Shown: piece by piece, positions 44,809-52,987 of the stretch
Layout: every line of letters starts with the position of its first letter
Numbering within the stretch: the stretch's first letter is position 1
NCBI GenBank assembly: GCA_900539945.1
Contig: UQDV01000002.1
Coordinates: 62,001 to 126,000 of the forward strand
Reading direction: 5' to 3'
DNA from: an uncultured Faecalibacterium sp.
Lineage (GTDB): Bacteria; Bacillota; Clostridia; Oscillospirales; Ruminococcaceae
Length of the DNA stretch: 64,000 bases
Program-made: the position numbers and the translations under genes
The notes under the pieces: generated by a model
Database searches by the model: none
Seen by the model: the letters and a program-made list of their open reading frames with translations, nothing else
What the model was told of the DNA's origin: nothing

Positions 44809-44832
44809 TCTCTGCGAACTGAACAAAAACAG

Positions 44833-45020
44833 CAGGTGCGTTCCGCCGCAGGCGCTTTGCCGCGGCAGGAACGTTAAAAGGGAAGCGGGTGCAAATCCCG
44901 CACGATCTCGTCACTGTGATAAGGGAGCCCGCGGCCCGGGTGCTTCTGGCACCGGCCACTGAAGCGTTGCTTTGGGAAGGCGGCGGCGGGCGCAGATCTT
45001 TCAGCCAGGAAACCTGCCTG
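44833..45020 (+). ncRNA. Cobalamin riboswitch
   Basis: The conserved parts of the B12 aptamer appear in order: CAGGTGC at the 5' end, TTAAAAGGGAAGCGGGTG, then CAAATCCCGCACG, TCGTCACTGTGAT, a variable arm, TTTGGGAAGG, and the B12 box GCCAGGAAACCTGCCTG. It would sense adenosylcobalamin and shut down cbiK. A GC/AT inverted repeat (CCGCAAGCAG at 45110 with the matching arm ending at 45140) downstream is part of the likely expression platform, but I could not decide between terminator and start-site sequestration. Confidence 0.93.
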
Positions 45021-45213
45021 CTGTTGGTACAGGAGCGCACCGCTCCGGACCACGAGGAATTGGTCGTGCCGAAAAGCCTATGGATCATGGGTCTTTTTGT
45101 GTTGCCATTCCGCAAGCAGAAAGGCCTTTTTTGTTTGCGGAAAACGCCCTTTCAGAGCCTTGTTCAGGGGTATGCAAACTGTTCTATACGAACAAAAAGG
45201 AAAGGAATTCATC

Positions 45214-46452
45214 ATGAGAAAACGCAACATCCGCAAGGCTGCTGCCGCCCTGACTGCCCTGGCTCTGTGTGCCGGTGTGCTCAGCGGCTGCGGCGGCGCC
45301 GCATCCAGCACCGCTTCCAGCGCAGCAAGTTCTTCTGCCGCTGCCAGCAGCGAAGCATCCGGCGAGGACGCCGACGAGGCTGCCGCAAAGAACGTGGCAG
45401 ACCTGATCGACGCCATCTATGTACAGGAGCGCAACGACAGCACCGACGAGCAGTGTGCTGCTGCCAAGGCTGCCTGGGACGCCTTGACCGACGCTCAGAA
45501 GGAGCTGGTGGAAGGCGAAAATGCTGACCCCGATTACTTTGGCCGTGACACCGGCGATGCTTCCAAGGATGCCGCCCGCAACGAGGACAACATCGGCGAG
45601 AACGAGCTGCTGGTGGTCTCCTTTGGCACCTCCTTCAACGACAGCCGTGTGAAGGACATCAAGGGCATCGAGGACGCCCTGCAGGCCGCCTACCCTGACT
45701 GGAGCGTGCGCCGCGCCTTTACCGCACAGATCATCATCAACCATGTGCAGGCCCGTGACGGCGAGAAGATCGACAACATGCAGCAGGCCATGGACCGCGC
45801 TGTGGCCAACGGCGTGAAGAACCTGATCGTGCAGCCCACCCATCTGATGCACGGTGCCGAGTACGACGAGATGATGGAGATGATCGACTCCTACCGCGAC
45901 AAGTTCGAGAGCGTTGCCGTGGCTGAGCCCCTGCTGGGCGAGGTCGGCTCTGACGCCACCGTGATCAACTCCGACAAGGAAGTGGTTGCCAAGGCCGTGA
46001 CCGAGGCCGCCGTGAAGGATGCCGGTTACGAGAGCCTGGACGCCGCCGCTGCCGAGAAGGTCGCCTTCGTGTTCATGGGCCACGGCACTTCCCACACTGC
46101 AAAGGTGAGCTACAGCCAGATGCAGACCACCATGCAGACCCTGGGCTATGACAATGTGTTCATCGGCACCGTGGAGGGTGAGCCCGAGGAAACCGCCTGC
46201 GAGAACGTGATCGAGGCTGTGAAGGCCGCCGGTTACACCAAGGTCGTCCTGCGTCCCCTGATGGTAGTGGCAGGCGATCACGCCAACAACGACATGGCCG
46301 GTTCCGACGAGGATTCCTGGCTGAGCCAGTTCAACGCTTCCGGCGCATTTGAGTCTGTGGACTGCCAGATCGCCGGTCTGGGCGAAGTGCCCTCCATTCA
46401 GGAGCTGTACGTTGCCCACACCAAGGCTGCCATTGATTCTCTGAACGGCTGA
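45214..46452 (+). CDS. cbiK: Lipoprotein-anchored sirohydrochlorin cobaltochelatase (CbiK)
   Basis: A 412-residue protein. The ATG at 45214 follows AAAGGAAAGG. It begins with a lipoprotein signal ending LSGC (Cys26), followed by a Ser/Ala-rich linker and an alpha-helical segment. The CbiK domain begins near 130 (LLVVSFGTSFNDSR), with metal-binding histidines in PTHLMHGAEYDEM and MGHGTSH, and LMVVAGDHANNDMAG. CbiK inserts Co2+ into sirohydrochlorin in the anaerobic B12 pathway, normally in the cytosol. The signal peptide places this copy outside the membrane. It is controlled by the upstream riboswitch and followed by a terminator. Confidence 0.9.
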   Translation: MRKRNIRKAAAALTALALCAGVLSGCGGAASSTASSAASSSAAASSEASGEDADEAAAKNVADLIDAIYVQERNDSTDEQCAAAKAAWDALTDAQKELVEGENADPDYFGRDTGDASKDAARNEDNIGENELLVVSFGTSFNDSRVKDIKGIEDALQAAYPDWSVRRAFTAQIIINHVQARDGEKIDNMQQAMDRAVANGVKNLIVQPTHLMHGAEYDEMMEMIDSYRDKFESVAVAEPLLGEVGSDATVINSDKEVVAKAVTEAAVKDAGYESLDAAAAEKVAFVFMGHGTSHTAKVSYSQMQTTMQTLGYDNVFIGTVEGEPEETACENVIEAVKAAGYTKVVLRPLMVVAGDHANNDMAGSDEDSWLSQFNASGAFESVDCQIAGLGEVPSIQELYVAHTKAAIDSLNG

Positions 46453-46463
46453 AGATAACTGCC

Positions 46464-46507
46464 AAATTGCCCGGAGGGAGTGATCTTTTCGGGCAATTTT
46501 TCTTTTT
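46464..46507 (+). terminator. Terminator between cbiK and the transporter operon
   Basis: AAATTGCCCG (46464-46473) pairs with CGGGCAATTT (46490-46499), followed by TTCTTTTT. It separates the riboswitch transcript from the long operon downstream. Confidence 0.85.
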
Positions 46508-46517
46508 GATAGGATTG

Positions 46518-46526
46518 TGGTATACT
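46518..46526 (+). promoter_or_regulatory. Extended -10 promoter of the transporter-B12 operon
   Basis: TGGTATACT is an extended -10 (TGn plus TATACT) with no good -35. The next start codon is at 46582. The same TGGTATACTGA string occurs in the kinase/regulator intergenic region at 37252. Confidence 0.5.
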
Positions 46527-46581
46527 GAGACCTGCAGGGAGTTTCTCCCTTTCTGATTCTGAAACATTGAGGTATTTTTCT

Positions 46582-47433
46582 ATGCGCTGCAAACAGATGC
46601 TTTCCCTTTCCGTTGTCACCGTGCTGCTGGCCGCTTCTCTGGCAGGCTGCGGCGCTTCTTCCACCGCTCCGTCGGCCGTCTCTTCCGAGGCCCCTTCCAG
46701 CGCGGCAAGTTCCGCCGCATCCGAAGTCACGGAGACCGCCGCTCTGCCGGACGGCGTATACACTGCCGAGTTTGATACCGACAGCGGCATGTTCCATGCC
46801 AACGAGGCCTGCGACGGCAAAGGCACCCTGACCGTCAAGGACGGCAAGATGACCTTCCACGTCAGCCTGGTGTCCAAAAAGATCGTGAACCTGTACCCCG
46901 GCCTGGCCGCTGATGCCGAGGCCCACAAAACGGACTGGCTGCTGCCCACCACCGACACTGTGACCTACTCCGACGGCACCAGCGAAGAGGTGTACGGCTA
47001 TGACATCCCGGTCACCGCATTGGATGAGGACTTCCCGCTGGCCATTCTGGGCTCCAAGGGTACCTGGTACGATCACACCGTGAGCGTGCGCAATGCCCAG
47101 CCAAAGACCGAGGAGACCTCCGAGACCCCCGCAGACGGCGAATACACCGTATCTGTGGCACTGGAGGGCGGCTCCGGCCGTGCCACCGTGGACAGCCCCG
47201 CCACTCTGACCGTGGCCGACGGCAAGATGACCGCCACCATCGCATGGAGCAGCCCCAACTATGACTATATGGTCGTGGACGGCGAGAAGTACCTGCCCAC
47301 CAACACCGAGGGCAACTCCACCTTTGAGATCCCGGTCGCTGCCCTGGGCGCCCCGCTGGCCGTGACCGCCGACACGGTGGCCATGAGCACCCCGCACGAG
47401 ATCGAATACACCCTGACCTTTACTTTGGAGTAA
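46582..47433 (+). CDS. Lipoprotein with two NEAT-like domains
   Basis: A 283-residue protein. The start is the ATG at 46582 with GAGG upstream. The signal peptide ends at LAGC (Cys23), followed by a Ser/Ala/Pro linker. Two related beta-rich units follow: about 52-165, opening DGVYTAEFDTD, and about 178-283, opening DGEYTVSVALEGG. Each continues with a (V)(K/A)DGKMT strand and ends with a Y-x-(H/L)-(T)-(V/F) strand. This layout resembles NEAT haem-binding domains, but the usual YxxxY haem signature is not clear, so the ligand could be another tetrapyrrole or none. First gene of the long operon, 6 bases before the ABC-binding protein. Confidence 0.65.
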   Translation: MRCKQMLSLSVVTVLLAASLAGCGASSTAPSAVSSEAPSSAASSAASEVTETAALPDGVYTAEFDTDSGMFHANEACDGKGTLTVKDGKMTFHVSLVSKKIVNLYPGLAADAEAHKTDWLLPTTDTVTYSDGTSEEVYGYDIPVTALDEDFPLAILGSKGTWYDHTVSVRNAQPKTEETSETPADGEYTVSVALEGGSGRATVDSPATLTVADGKMTATIAWSSPNYDYMVVDGEKYLPTNTEGNSTFEIPVAALGAPLAVTADTVAMSTPHEIEYTLTFTLE

Positions 47434-47439
47434 CCTTCC

Positions 47440-48576
47440 ATGAAGCTGACCCGCGCTCAATTTTTAAAGGCACTGCCCGCCGCGGTGCTGGCGCTTGCAG
47501 GCTGCACTGCCGCGCCTACTGCACCGGCCGATACGGACGAGCTGGTGTTTGACCACGCCTACCCGCTGGACTACGCCACCCAGTTTACCGCCGACTGCTA
47601 TGCGGACGGCTCTACCCTGCTGACCATCCCGGACGCACAGGCAAAGTTCCTTGTCCGGCCGGAAGGCGCTGCCACCCTGCGCACTGTGCCCGAGGGCGTG
47701 ACCGTTTTGCAGCAGCCGGTGCAGAACCTCTATCTGGTGTCCACCTCGGTGATGGACCTGTTCCTTGCACTGGACGCACTGGACTGCATCGCCCTGAGCG
47801 GCACCCGCGCCGAGGGCTGGTATCTGGACGAGGCCCGGCAGGCCATGCTGGACGGGCGCATTGCCTATGCGGGCAAATACAGCGCCCCGGACTACGAGCA
47901 GATCCTTGCCGCGAATTGCGGCCTTGCCATCGAGAACACCATGATCTACCACACCCCGGAGGTTAAGGAGCAGCTGGAGCGCTTCGGCATCCCGGTGCTG
48001 GTGGAGCGTTCCAGCTACGAGAGCGGCCCGCTGGCCCGCATGGAGTGGATCAAATTCTACGGCATCCTGCTGGGCAAGGAGGAACTGGCACAGCAGGTGT
48101 TTGACCGACAGGCGGAGCGCATCGCTCCCCTGCTGAACCAGCAGTCCACCGGCAAGAGCTGCGCGTTCTTTTCTATCTCGGCCAACAATCTGGCCAACGT
48201 GCGCAAGGGCGGCGACTATGTGGCCCGCATGATCGAGATGGCCGGGGCCGACTATGTGTTTGCCGATCTGACCGACAGCGGCAACAGCCTTTCCACCATG
48301 AACCTGCCGCTGGAAGACTTCTACGCCGGTGCACGGGACGCCGACTTCCTGATCTACAACAGTACCATTGAGGGCGTTGTCTCCACCACCGACGAGCTGG
48401 TGGCCAAGTGCTCCCTGCTGGCGGACTTCAAGGCTGTGCAGAATGGGCATGTCTGGTGCGTTGCCCAGAGCTTTTTCCAGCAGAGCATGGAATTGGCCGA
48501 TTTTATCCTGGAGCTGCACCGTCTGTTCACCGAGGATGCGCCGGACGGATTGCAGTATTTCATTCACGTTGAGTAA
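47440..48576 (+). CDS. ABC transporter substrate-binding lipoprotein (iron-siderophore/corrinoid type)
   Basis: A 378-residue lipoprotein. The signal is LALAGC (Cys22). The body is a class III periplasmic-binding fold: LYLVSTSVMDLFLALDALDCIALSGT, YAGKYSAPDYEQILAANCGLAIENTMIYHTPEV, and FGIPVLVERSSYESGPLARMEWIKFYG, as in FecB/BtuF-type proteins. It would deliver a metal complex or corrinoid to the permease encoded next. The B12 context favours a cobalt-containing ligand, but iron chelates cannot be excluded. Confidence 0.88.
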   Translation: MKLTRAQFLKALPAAVLALAGCTAAPTAPADTDELVFDHAYPLDYATQFTADCYADGSTLLTIPDAQAKFLVRPEGAATLRTVPEGVTVLQQPVQNLYLVSTSVMDLFLALDALDCIALSGTRAEGWYLDEARQAMLDGRIAYAGKYSAPDYEQILAANCGLAIENTMIYHTPEVKEQLERFGIPVLVERSSYESGPLARMEWIKFYGILLGKEELAQQVFDRQAERIAPLLNQQSTGKSCAFFSISANNLANVRKGGDYVARMIEMAGADYVFADLTDSGNSLSTMNLPLEDFYAGARDADFLIYNSTIEGVVSTTDELVAKCSLLADFKAVQNGHVWCVAQSFFQQSMELADFILELHRLFTEDAPDGLQYFIHVE

Positions 48577-48586
48577 GGAACCGTTT

Positions 48587-49603
48587 ATGACCCGCAAAAA
48601 ACGCTATCTGTTTTCTTATCTCCTGCTGGCGCTGGCGCTGGTGGTTCTGTTTGCCGCCAACCTGTTCTGGGGCAGTGTTGCCCTGACCCCCGGTGCCGTG
48701 CTGGCGGCCCTGACCGGCCGCGGGCAGGACGCACTGTCGGTGGGCATCATCACCCAGCTGCGCCTGCCCCGGGCCGTGATGGTGGTGTTGCTGGGCGCGG
48801 CACTCTCTGCAGCAGGCTATCTGCTGCAGACCTTTTTTGCCAACCCCATCGCCGGGCCTTTTGTCATGGGCATTTCCAGCGGAGCCAAGCTGGCCGTAGC
48901 ACTGGTGATGGTGGTGTTCCTGAACCACGGCCTGCTCACCAGCTCCCTCACCCTGATCCTGGCCGCCTTTGCGGGGGCTATGGCCGCCATGGCCTTTGTG
49001 CTGGCGGTGGCCCGTCGGGTGCAACGCATGAGCATTCTGGTCATCTGCGGCGTCATGATCGGTTACATCTGTTCCGCTGTCACCGAGTTCGTGGTGGCAT
49101 TTGCGCAGGACTCCAACATCGTCAACCTGCACAACTGGTCACAGGGCAGCTTTTCCGGCATGACCTGGGGCAATGTACAGGCGGCGGCACTGGTGGTGCT
49201 GCCTGCGCTGGCAGCAGCCTTCTGCCTCTCCAAACCCATGAGCGCCTACCAGATGGGCGAAGCCTATGCCCAGAGCGTGGGCGTGAACGTGAAGCGTTTT
49301 TCCCGGCTGCTGGTACTGCTTTCCAGTCTGCTGGCGGCCTGTGTCACGGCCTTTGCGGGGCCCATCTCTTTTGTGGGCATCGCAGTGCCGCATCTGGTCA
49401 AGCAGCTGCTGGGCAGCGCAAAGCCGCTGGTGGTGCTGCCGGGCTGCTGCCTGGGCGGGGCCGCCTTCTGTTTGCTGTGCGATCTGATCGCCCGCAGCCT
49501 GTTTGCTCCCACGGAGCTTTCCATCAGCGCGGTCACCGCCGTGTTTGGTGCGCCGGTGGTCATCGGGCTGCTCATCCGCCGGAACCGGGAGGGTGCACAA
49601 TGA
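48587..49603 (+). CDS. FecCD/BtuC-family ABC permease
   Basis: A 338-residue membrane protein with about 10 helices. Seen: LRLPRAVMVVLLGAALSAAGYLLQTFFANPIAGPFVMGISSGA, which is the FecCD signature, WSQGSFSGMTW, and FAGPISFVGIAVPHLVKQLLG with the ATPase-coupling loop. The ATG at 48587 follows AAGGAA. Its stop overlaps the start of the ATPase-CbiD gene (ATGA). Confidence 0.93.
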   Translation: MTRKKRYLFSYLLLALALVVLFAANLFWGSVALTPGAVLAALTGRGQDALSVGIITQLRLPRAVMVVLLGAALSAAGYLLQTFFANPIAGPFVMGISSGAKLAVALVMVVFLNHGLLTSSLTLILAAFAGAMAAMAFVLAVARRVQRMSILVICGVMIGYICSAVTEFVVAFAQDSNIVNLHNWSQGSFSGMTWGNVQAAALVVLPALAAAFCLSKPMSAYQMGEAYAQSVGVNVKRFSRLLVLLSSLLAACVTAFAGPISFVGIAVPHLVKQLLGSAKPLVVLPGCCLGGAAFCLLCDLIARSLFAPTELSISAVTAVFGAPVVIGLLIRRNREGAQ

Positions 49604-51519
49604 AGGAATTTCTCTGTGAAACGCAGGAGCTTGCCATCGGCTACGGCAAAACGCCGCTGGCCTCCGGCATTGCACTGGGGGCAAATCCGGGGCAGATCCT
49701 TGTCCTTGTCGGCCCCAACGGCGCGGGCAAATCCACCCTGCTCAAAACACTGGCCGGACAGCTGGCCCCGCTGGGCGGCACTGTGCTGCTGGACGGGCAG
49801 GACCTGACCGCCTACACCGGCACGGCCCGGGCGCAGAAGCTGGCTCTGATGCTGCCTCACACCCGCCGCACCGAGCTGACCACCTGCTTTGAGTTTGCCG
49901 CGGCCGGGCGCATCCCTTACACCGGGCGGCTGGGCATTCTGTCCGACGCCGACCGGCAGGCCGTGCAGGATGCACTGGAAATTGCCGGAGCTGCGCATCT
50001 CGCGGACCGGGACTTCAACTGCATCAGTGATGGTCAGCGTCAGCGTGTTTTGCTGGCCCGTGCCATCTGCCAGCAGCCTAAAGTGCTGCTGCTGGACGAG
50101 CCCACCTCCTTTCTGGATATCAAGGGCAAGATCGAGCTGCTGACCATCCTGCAGAAGCTGGCCCATGAACAGGGCCTTGCGGTCATCGTGAGCCTGCATG
50201 AGCTGGACATGGCACAGAAGATCGCGGACGCCGTGGTGTGCGTGTTCCCGGACCACGTTTCCGGCGTGCTGACCCCGGATGCCGCCTTTGCCCCGGACAA
50301 CATCCGTGCCCTCTACGCGCTGAGCGAAGAACAGTATACGGCCCTGTTCGGGCAGGCAAAGCCCCAAAAGCCCACGTTCGAGCACTACGTCCGCAGCGGG
50401 CAGAAGCTGCTGCGCTGCGGCTATACCACCGGCACCTGTGCGGCGCTGGGGGCAGCGGGCGCGGCCCGGCTGCTGCTCACCGGCCATGCGCCGGAGACGG
50501 TGGCGCTGCGCACCCCAAAGGGCATCGTGGTGGAGGTAGCACCCCTGTTCTGCCGCCGCACCGACACTGGGGCCGAATGCGCCATTGAAAAGGACGGCGG
50601 CGACGACGTGGACGTGACCACCGGCCTGCCGGTGATCGCCACAGTGGAACTGCTGCCGGACTGTACGGACATCCGCATCGACGGCGGCAGAGGTGTGGGC
50701 CGGGTGACCAAACCCGGCCTCGACCAACCCGTTGGTGCCGCCGCCATCAACCATGTGCCCCGGCAGATGATCGCCGAGGCCCTGCGCCGGGAGGCTGAAG
50801 CCGCCTGTTATACCGGCGGCTTTGCGGTGACCATTTCCATCCAGAACGGCGAGGAAGTGGCCCGGCGCACCTTCAACCCGCACATCGGGGTGAAGGGTGG
50901 CCTTTCGGTGCTGGGCACCAGCGGCATCGTGGAGCCCATGAGCCAGCAGGCCATCCTGGACACCATCCAGCTGGAAATGAACCAGGCTGTTTTGCGGGCC
51001 GGTACCCCAAAGCGGCTCATCCTTGCCCCGGGCAACTACGGGCTGGACTACCTGCACGACACCTACCCGGCCTTTGCGGCCATCCCGGTGGTCAAGACCT
51101 CCAACTTCATCGGAGATACGCTGGATATGGCAGCTTCTGCCGGGTTTGAACAGGTGCTGCTGGTGGGCCATGTGGGCAAGCTGGTCAAGGTGGCCGGCGG
51201 CATCATGAACACCCACTCCCACACGGCCGACTGCCGCACCGAGCTGTTCTGTGCCCATGCCGCCCTCTGTGGGGCAAGCCGGGAGCTGTGCGCGGCTTTG
51301 TACGCCGCCGCCACCACCGACGCCTGTCTGGAGCTGCTGGACGCCGCCGGACTGCGCGCCCCGGTGCTGGAAAGCCTGCTGGATGCCATCCAGCTGCACC
51401 TCGACCGCCGGGCGGGCGAAGCCTTCCGGGTGGGTGCAGTGCTGTTTTCCAACCAGCACGGGCCGCTTGGCACAACACAAACTGCAAAGGAGCTGCTTAA
51501 ACAATGGAACAACGCATGA
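49600..51519 (+). CDS. cbiD: ABC transporter ATPase fused to CbiD (cobalt-precorrin-5B C1-methyltransferase)
   Basis: A 639-residue single reading frame. Residues 1-250 form a FecE/BtuD-type ATPase: GPNGAGKSTL (38-47), a signature loop ISDGQRQRVLLARA, LLLDEPTSFLD, and SLHELDMAQ with the switch His. From about 260 the protein becomes CbiD (LLRCGYTTGTCAALGAAGAARLLL, VDVTTGLPV, GGRGVGRVTKPGL, VGHVGKLVKVAGGIMNTHSHTAD), near full length. The two would normally be separate proteins. The fusion ties import through the adjacent FecCD permease to a corrin-ring methylation step. No frameshift or stop was seen at the junction. Confidence 0.93.
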   Translation: MKEFLCETQELAIGYGKTPLASGIALGANPGQILVLVGPNGAGKSTLLKTLAGQLAPLGGTVLLDGQDLTAYTGTARAQKLALMLPHTRRTELTTCFEFAAAGRIPYTGRLGILSDADRQAVQDALEIAGAAHLADRDFNCISDGQRQRVLLARAICQQPKVLLLDEPTSFLDIKGKIELLTILQKLAHEQGLAVIVSLHELDMAQKIADAVVCVFPDHVSGVLTPDAAFAPDNIRALYALSEEQYTALFGQAKPQKPTFEHYVRSGQKLLRCGYTTGTCAALGAAGAARLLLTGHAPETVALRTPKGIVVEVAPLFCRRTDTGAECAIEKDGGDDVDVTTGLPVIATVELLPDCTDIRIDGGRGVGRVTKPGLDQPVGAAAINHVPRQMIAEALRREAEAACYTGGFAVTISIQNGEEVARRTFNPHIGVKGGLSVLGTSGIVEPMSQQAILDTIQLEMNQAVLRAGTPKRLILAPGNYGLDYLHDTYPAFAAIPVVKTSNFIGDTLDMAASAGFEQVLLVGHVGKLVKVAGGIMNTHSHTADCRTELFCAHAALCGASRELCAALYAAATTDACLELLDAAGLRAPVLESLLDAIQLHLDRRAGEAFRVGAVLFSNQHGPLGTTQTAKELLKQWNNA

Positions 51520-52220
51520 CCGGCACCTTTTACGGGGTCAGCGTCGGCCCCGGCGACCCGGAGCTGCTGACTTTGCAGGCCGTGCGTCTGCTGCGGCAGT
51601 GCCCGGTGCTGGCTGCGCCGCAGACCGCTTCCGGGCAGATGCTGGCGCTGGACATCGCCCGCCGGGCACTGGGCGCAGAGCTGGACGGCAAGACCATTCT
51701 GCCCTTGCAGTTTGCCATGAGCCGGGACGCCGCCGTGCTGCGCGCCTCTCACGAGACCGCTGCCAGCGCAGTGCGGCTCTTTCTGGATGCCGGGCAGGAT
51801 GTGGCCATGCTGAACCTGGGTGACGTGTCCATTTATGCCACCTTTGGCTATCTGCAGGAGATCCTGCAGGCGCAGGGCTATGCCACCGCGATGGCAGCGG
51901 GTGTGCCCAGCTTCTGCGCGGCAGCAGCCCGGCTGAACCAGCCCCTTACCGGCGGCATGGACGCTCCGCTGACCATCGCCCCCGGCAGCCGGGCCGACGA
52001 GGTATTGGACGCCCCCGGCACGAAAGTCCTGATGAAAACCGGGCGTCAGCTGCCCGCCCTGCTGGACACCCTGGACGCCCACGGTGCGTTGAGCCGCAGT
52101 GCCCTCGTGTGCAGCTGCGGCCTGCCGGATGAAACGATCTTCCCCGACCTTTCGACTGCGCGCCCGCCGCAGGATGGCAGCAAGGCCGGATATTTTGCAA
52201 CGGTACTGGTAAAGGAGTAA
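51504..52220 (+). CDS. cbiL: Precorrin-2/cobalt-factor II C20-methyltransferase
   Basis: A 238-residue SAM-dependent tetrapyrrole methylase that acts right after cobalt insertion. Seen: GTFYGVSVGPGDPELLTLQAVRLL, MLNLGDVSIYATFGYL and AAGVPSFCAAAARL, the CbiL signatures. The listed ATG overlaps the end of the ATPase-CbiD gene by 16 bases. A second ATG four codons later is also possible. Confidence 0.94.
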   Translation: MEQRMTGTFYGVSVGPGDPELLTLQAVRLLRQCPVLAAPQTASGQMLALDIARRALGAELDGKTILPLQFAMSRDAAVLRASHETAASAVRLFLDAGQDVAMLNLGDVSIYATFGYLQEILQAQGYATAMAAGVPSFCAAAARLNQPLTGGMDAPLTIAPGSRADEVLDAPGTKVLMKTGRQLPALLDTLDAHGALSRSALVCSCGLPDETIFPDLSTARPPQDGSKAGYFATVLVKE

Positions 52221-52225
52221 CTGCT

Positions 52226-52987
52226 ATGGTACACTTTGTAGGCGCGGGGCCCGGTGCCCCGGACCTGATCACTCGGCGGGGCGCAGCCCTGCTGCAGGAG
52301 GCTGATTGCATCATTTATGCGGGCAGTCTGGTCAACCCGGCCCTGCTGGGACTGGCAAAACCCGGCTGCGCCATTTACAACAGCGCCGAGATGACGTTGG
52401 AACAGGTGCTGGATGTGATGCGCACCATGGAGGCAGACGGCAAAATCACCGTGCGCCTGCACACCGGCGACCCCTGCCTGTACGGGGCCATCCGAGAGCA
52501 GATGGATGCACTGGATGCCGACGACATCGCCTACGATGACACGCCCGGCGTGTCCAGCTTCTGCGGCGCGGCGGCGGCACTGAATGCCGAATACACCCTG
52601 CCCACCGTGAGCCAGACCGTGATCATCACCCGCATGGAAGGCCGCACCCCGGTGCCCGAGCGGGAAAAGCTGGCCAGTCTTGCCGCCCACGGGGCCACTA
52701 TGGTGATTTTCCTGTCCATCGGTCTGGTGGACAAGGTGCAGGATGCTCTGCTGCAGGGCGGTGCCTACACGCCGGACACCCCCGCCGCCGTGGTATACAA
52801 GGCCACCTGGCCGGAGCAGAAAACCGTGCGCTGTACCGTGGGTTCTCTGGCGCAGAGCGTGCACGACGCCGGCATCACCAAAACAGCGCTCATCGTGGCA
52901 GGCGATTTTCTTGGCACCCGGTACGAGCGCAGCAAGCTGTACGACCCCGGTTTTACCACCGAGTTCCGCAAGGGGTCCGACCAATGA
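52226..52987 (+). CDS. cbiF: Cobalt-precorrin-4 C11-methyltransferase
   Basis: A 253-residue tetrapyrrole methylase. Seen: VHFVGAGPGAPDLITRRGAALL, IIYAGSLVNPALL, RLHTGDPCLYGAIREQMDAL, DDTPGVSSFCGAAAAL and VIITRMEGRTPVPE, diagnostic of CbiF/CobM. It starts 5 bases after cbiL with AAAGGAG. Its stop overlaps the cbiG start. Confidence 0.96.
   Translation: MVHFVGAGPGAPDLITRRGAALLQEADCIIYAGSLVNPALLGLAKPGCAIYNSAEMTLEQVLDVMRTMEADGKITVRLHTGDPCLYGAIREQMDALDADDIAYDDTPGVSSFCGAAAALNAEYTLPTVSQTVIITRMEGRTPVPEREKLASLAAHGATMVIFLSIGLVDKVQDALLQGGAYTPDTPAAVVYKATWPEQKTVRCTVGSLAQSVHDAGITKTALIVAGDFLGTRYERSKLYDPGFTTEFRKGSDQ

Noticed and set aside
45184-47460. A 758-codon minus-strand frame
   Set aside because: It covers cbiK, a terminator and the NEAT-like gene in antisense. 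Composition is Gly/Val/His-rich shadow.
50340-50420. A frameshift or missed stop joining two genes at the ATPase-CbiD border
   Set aside because: The frame is continuous, the linker is short and both domains are complete, so a real fusion is more likely than an artefact. Only resequencing could change this.
49264-51504. A 746-codon minus-strand frame
   Set aside because: Antisense of the ATPase-CbiD fusion, which has unmistakable motifs on the plus strand.
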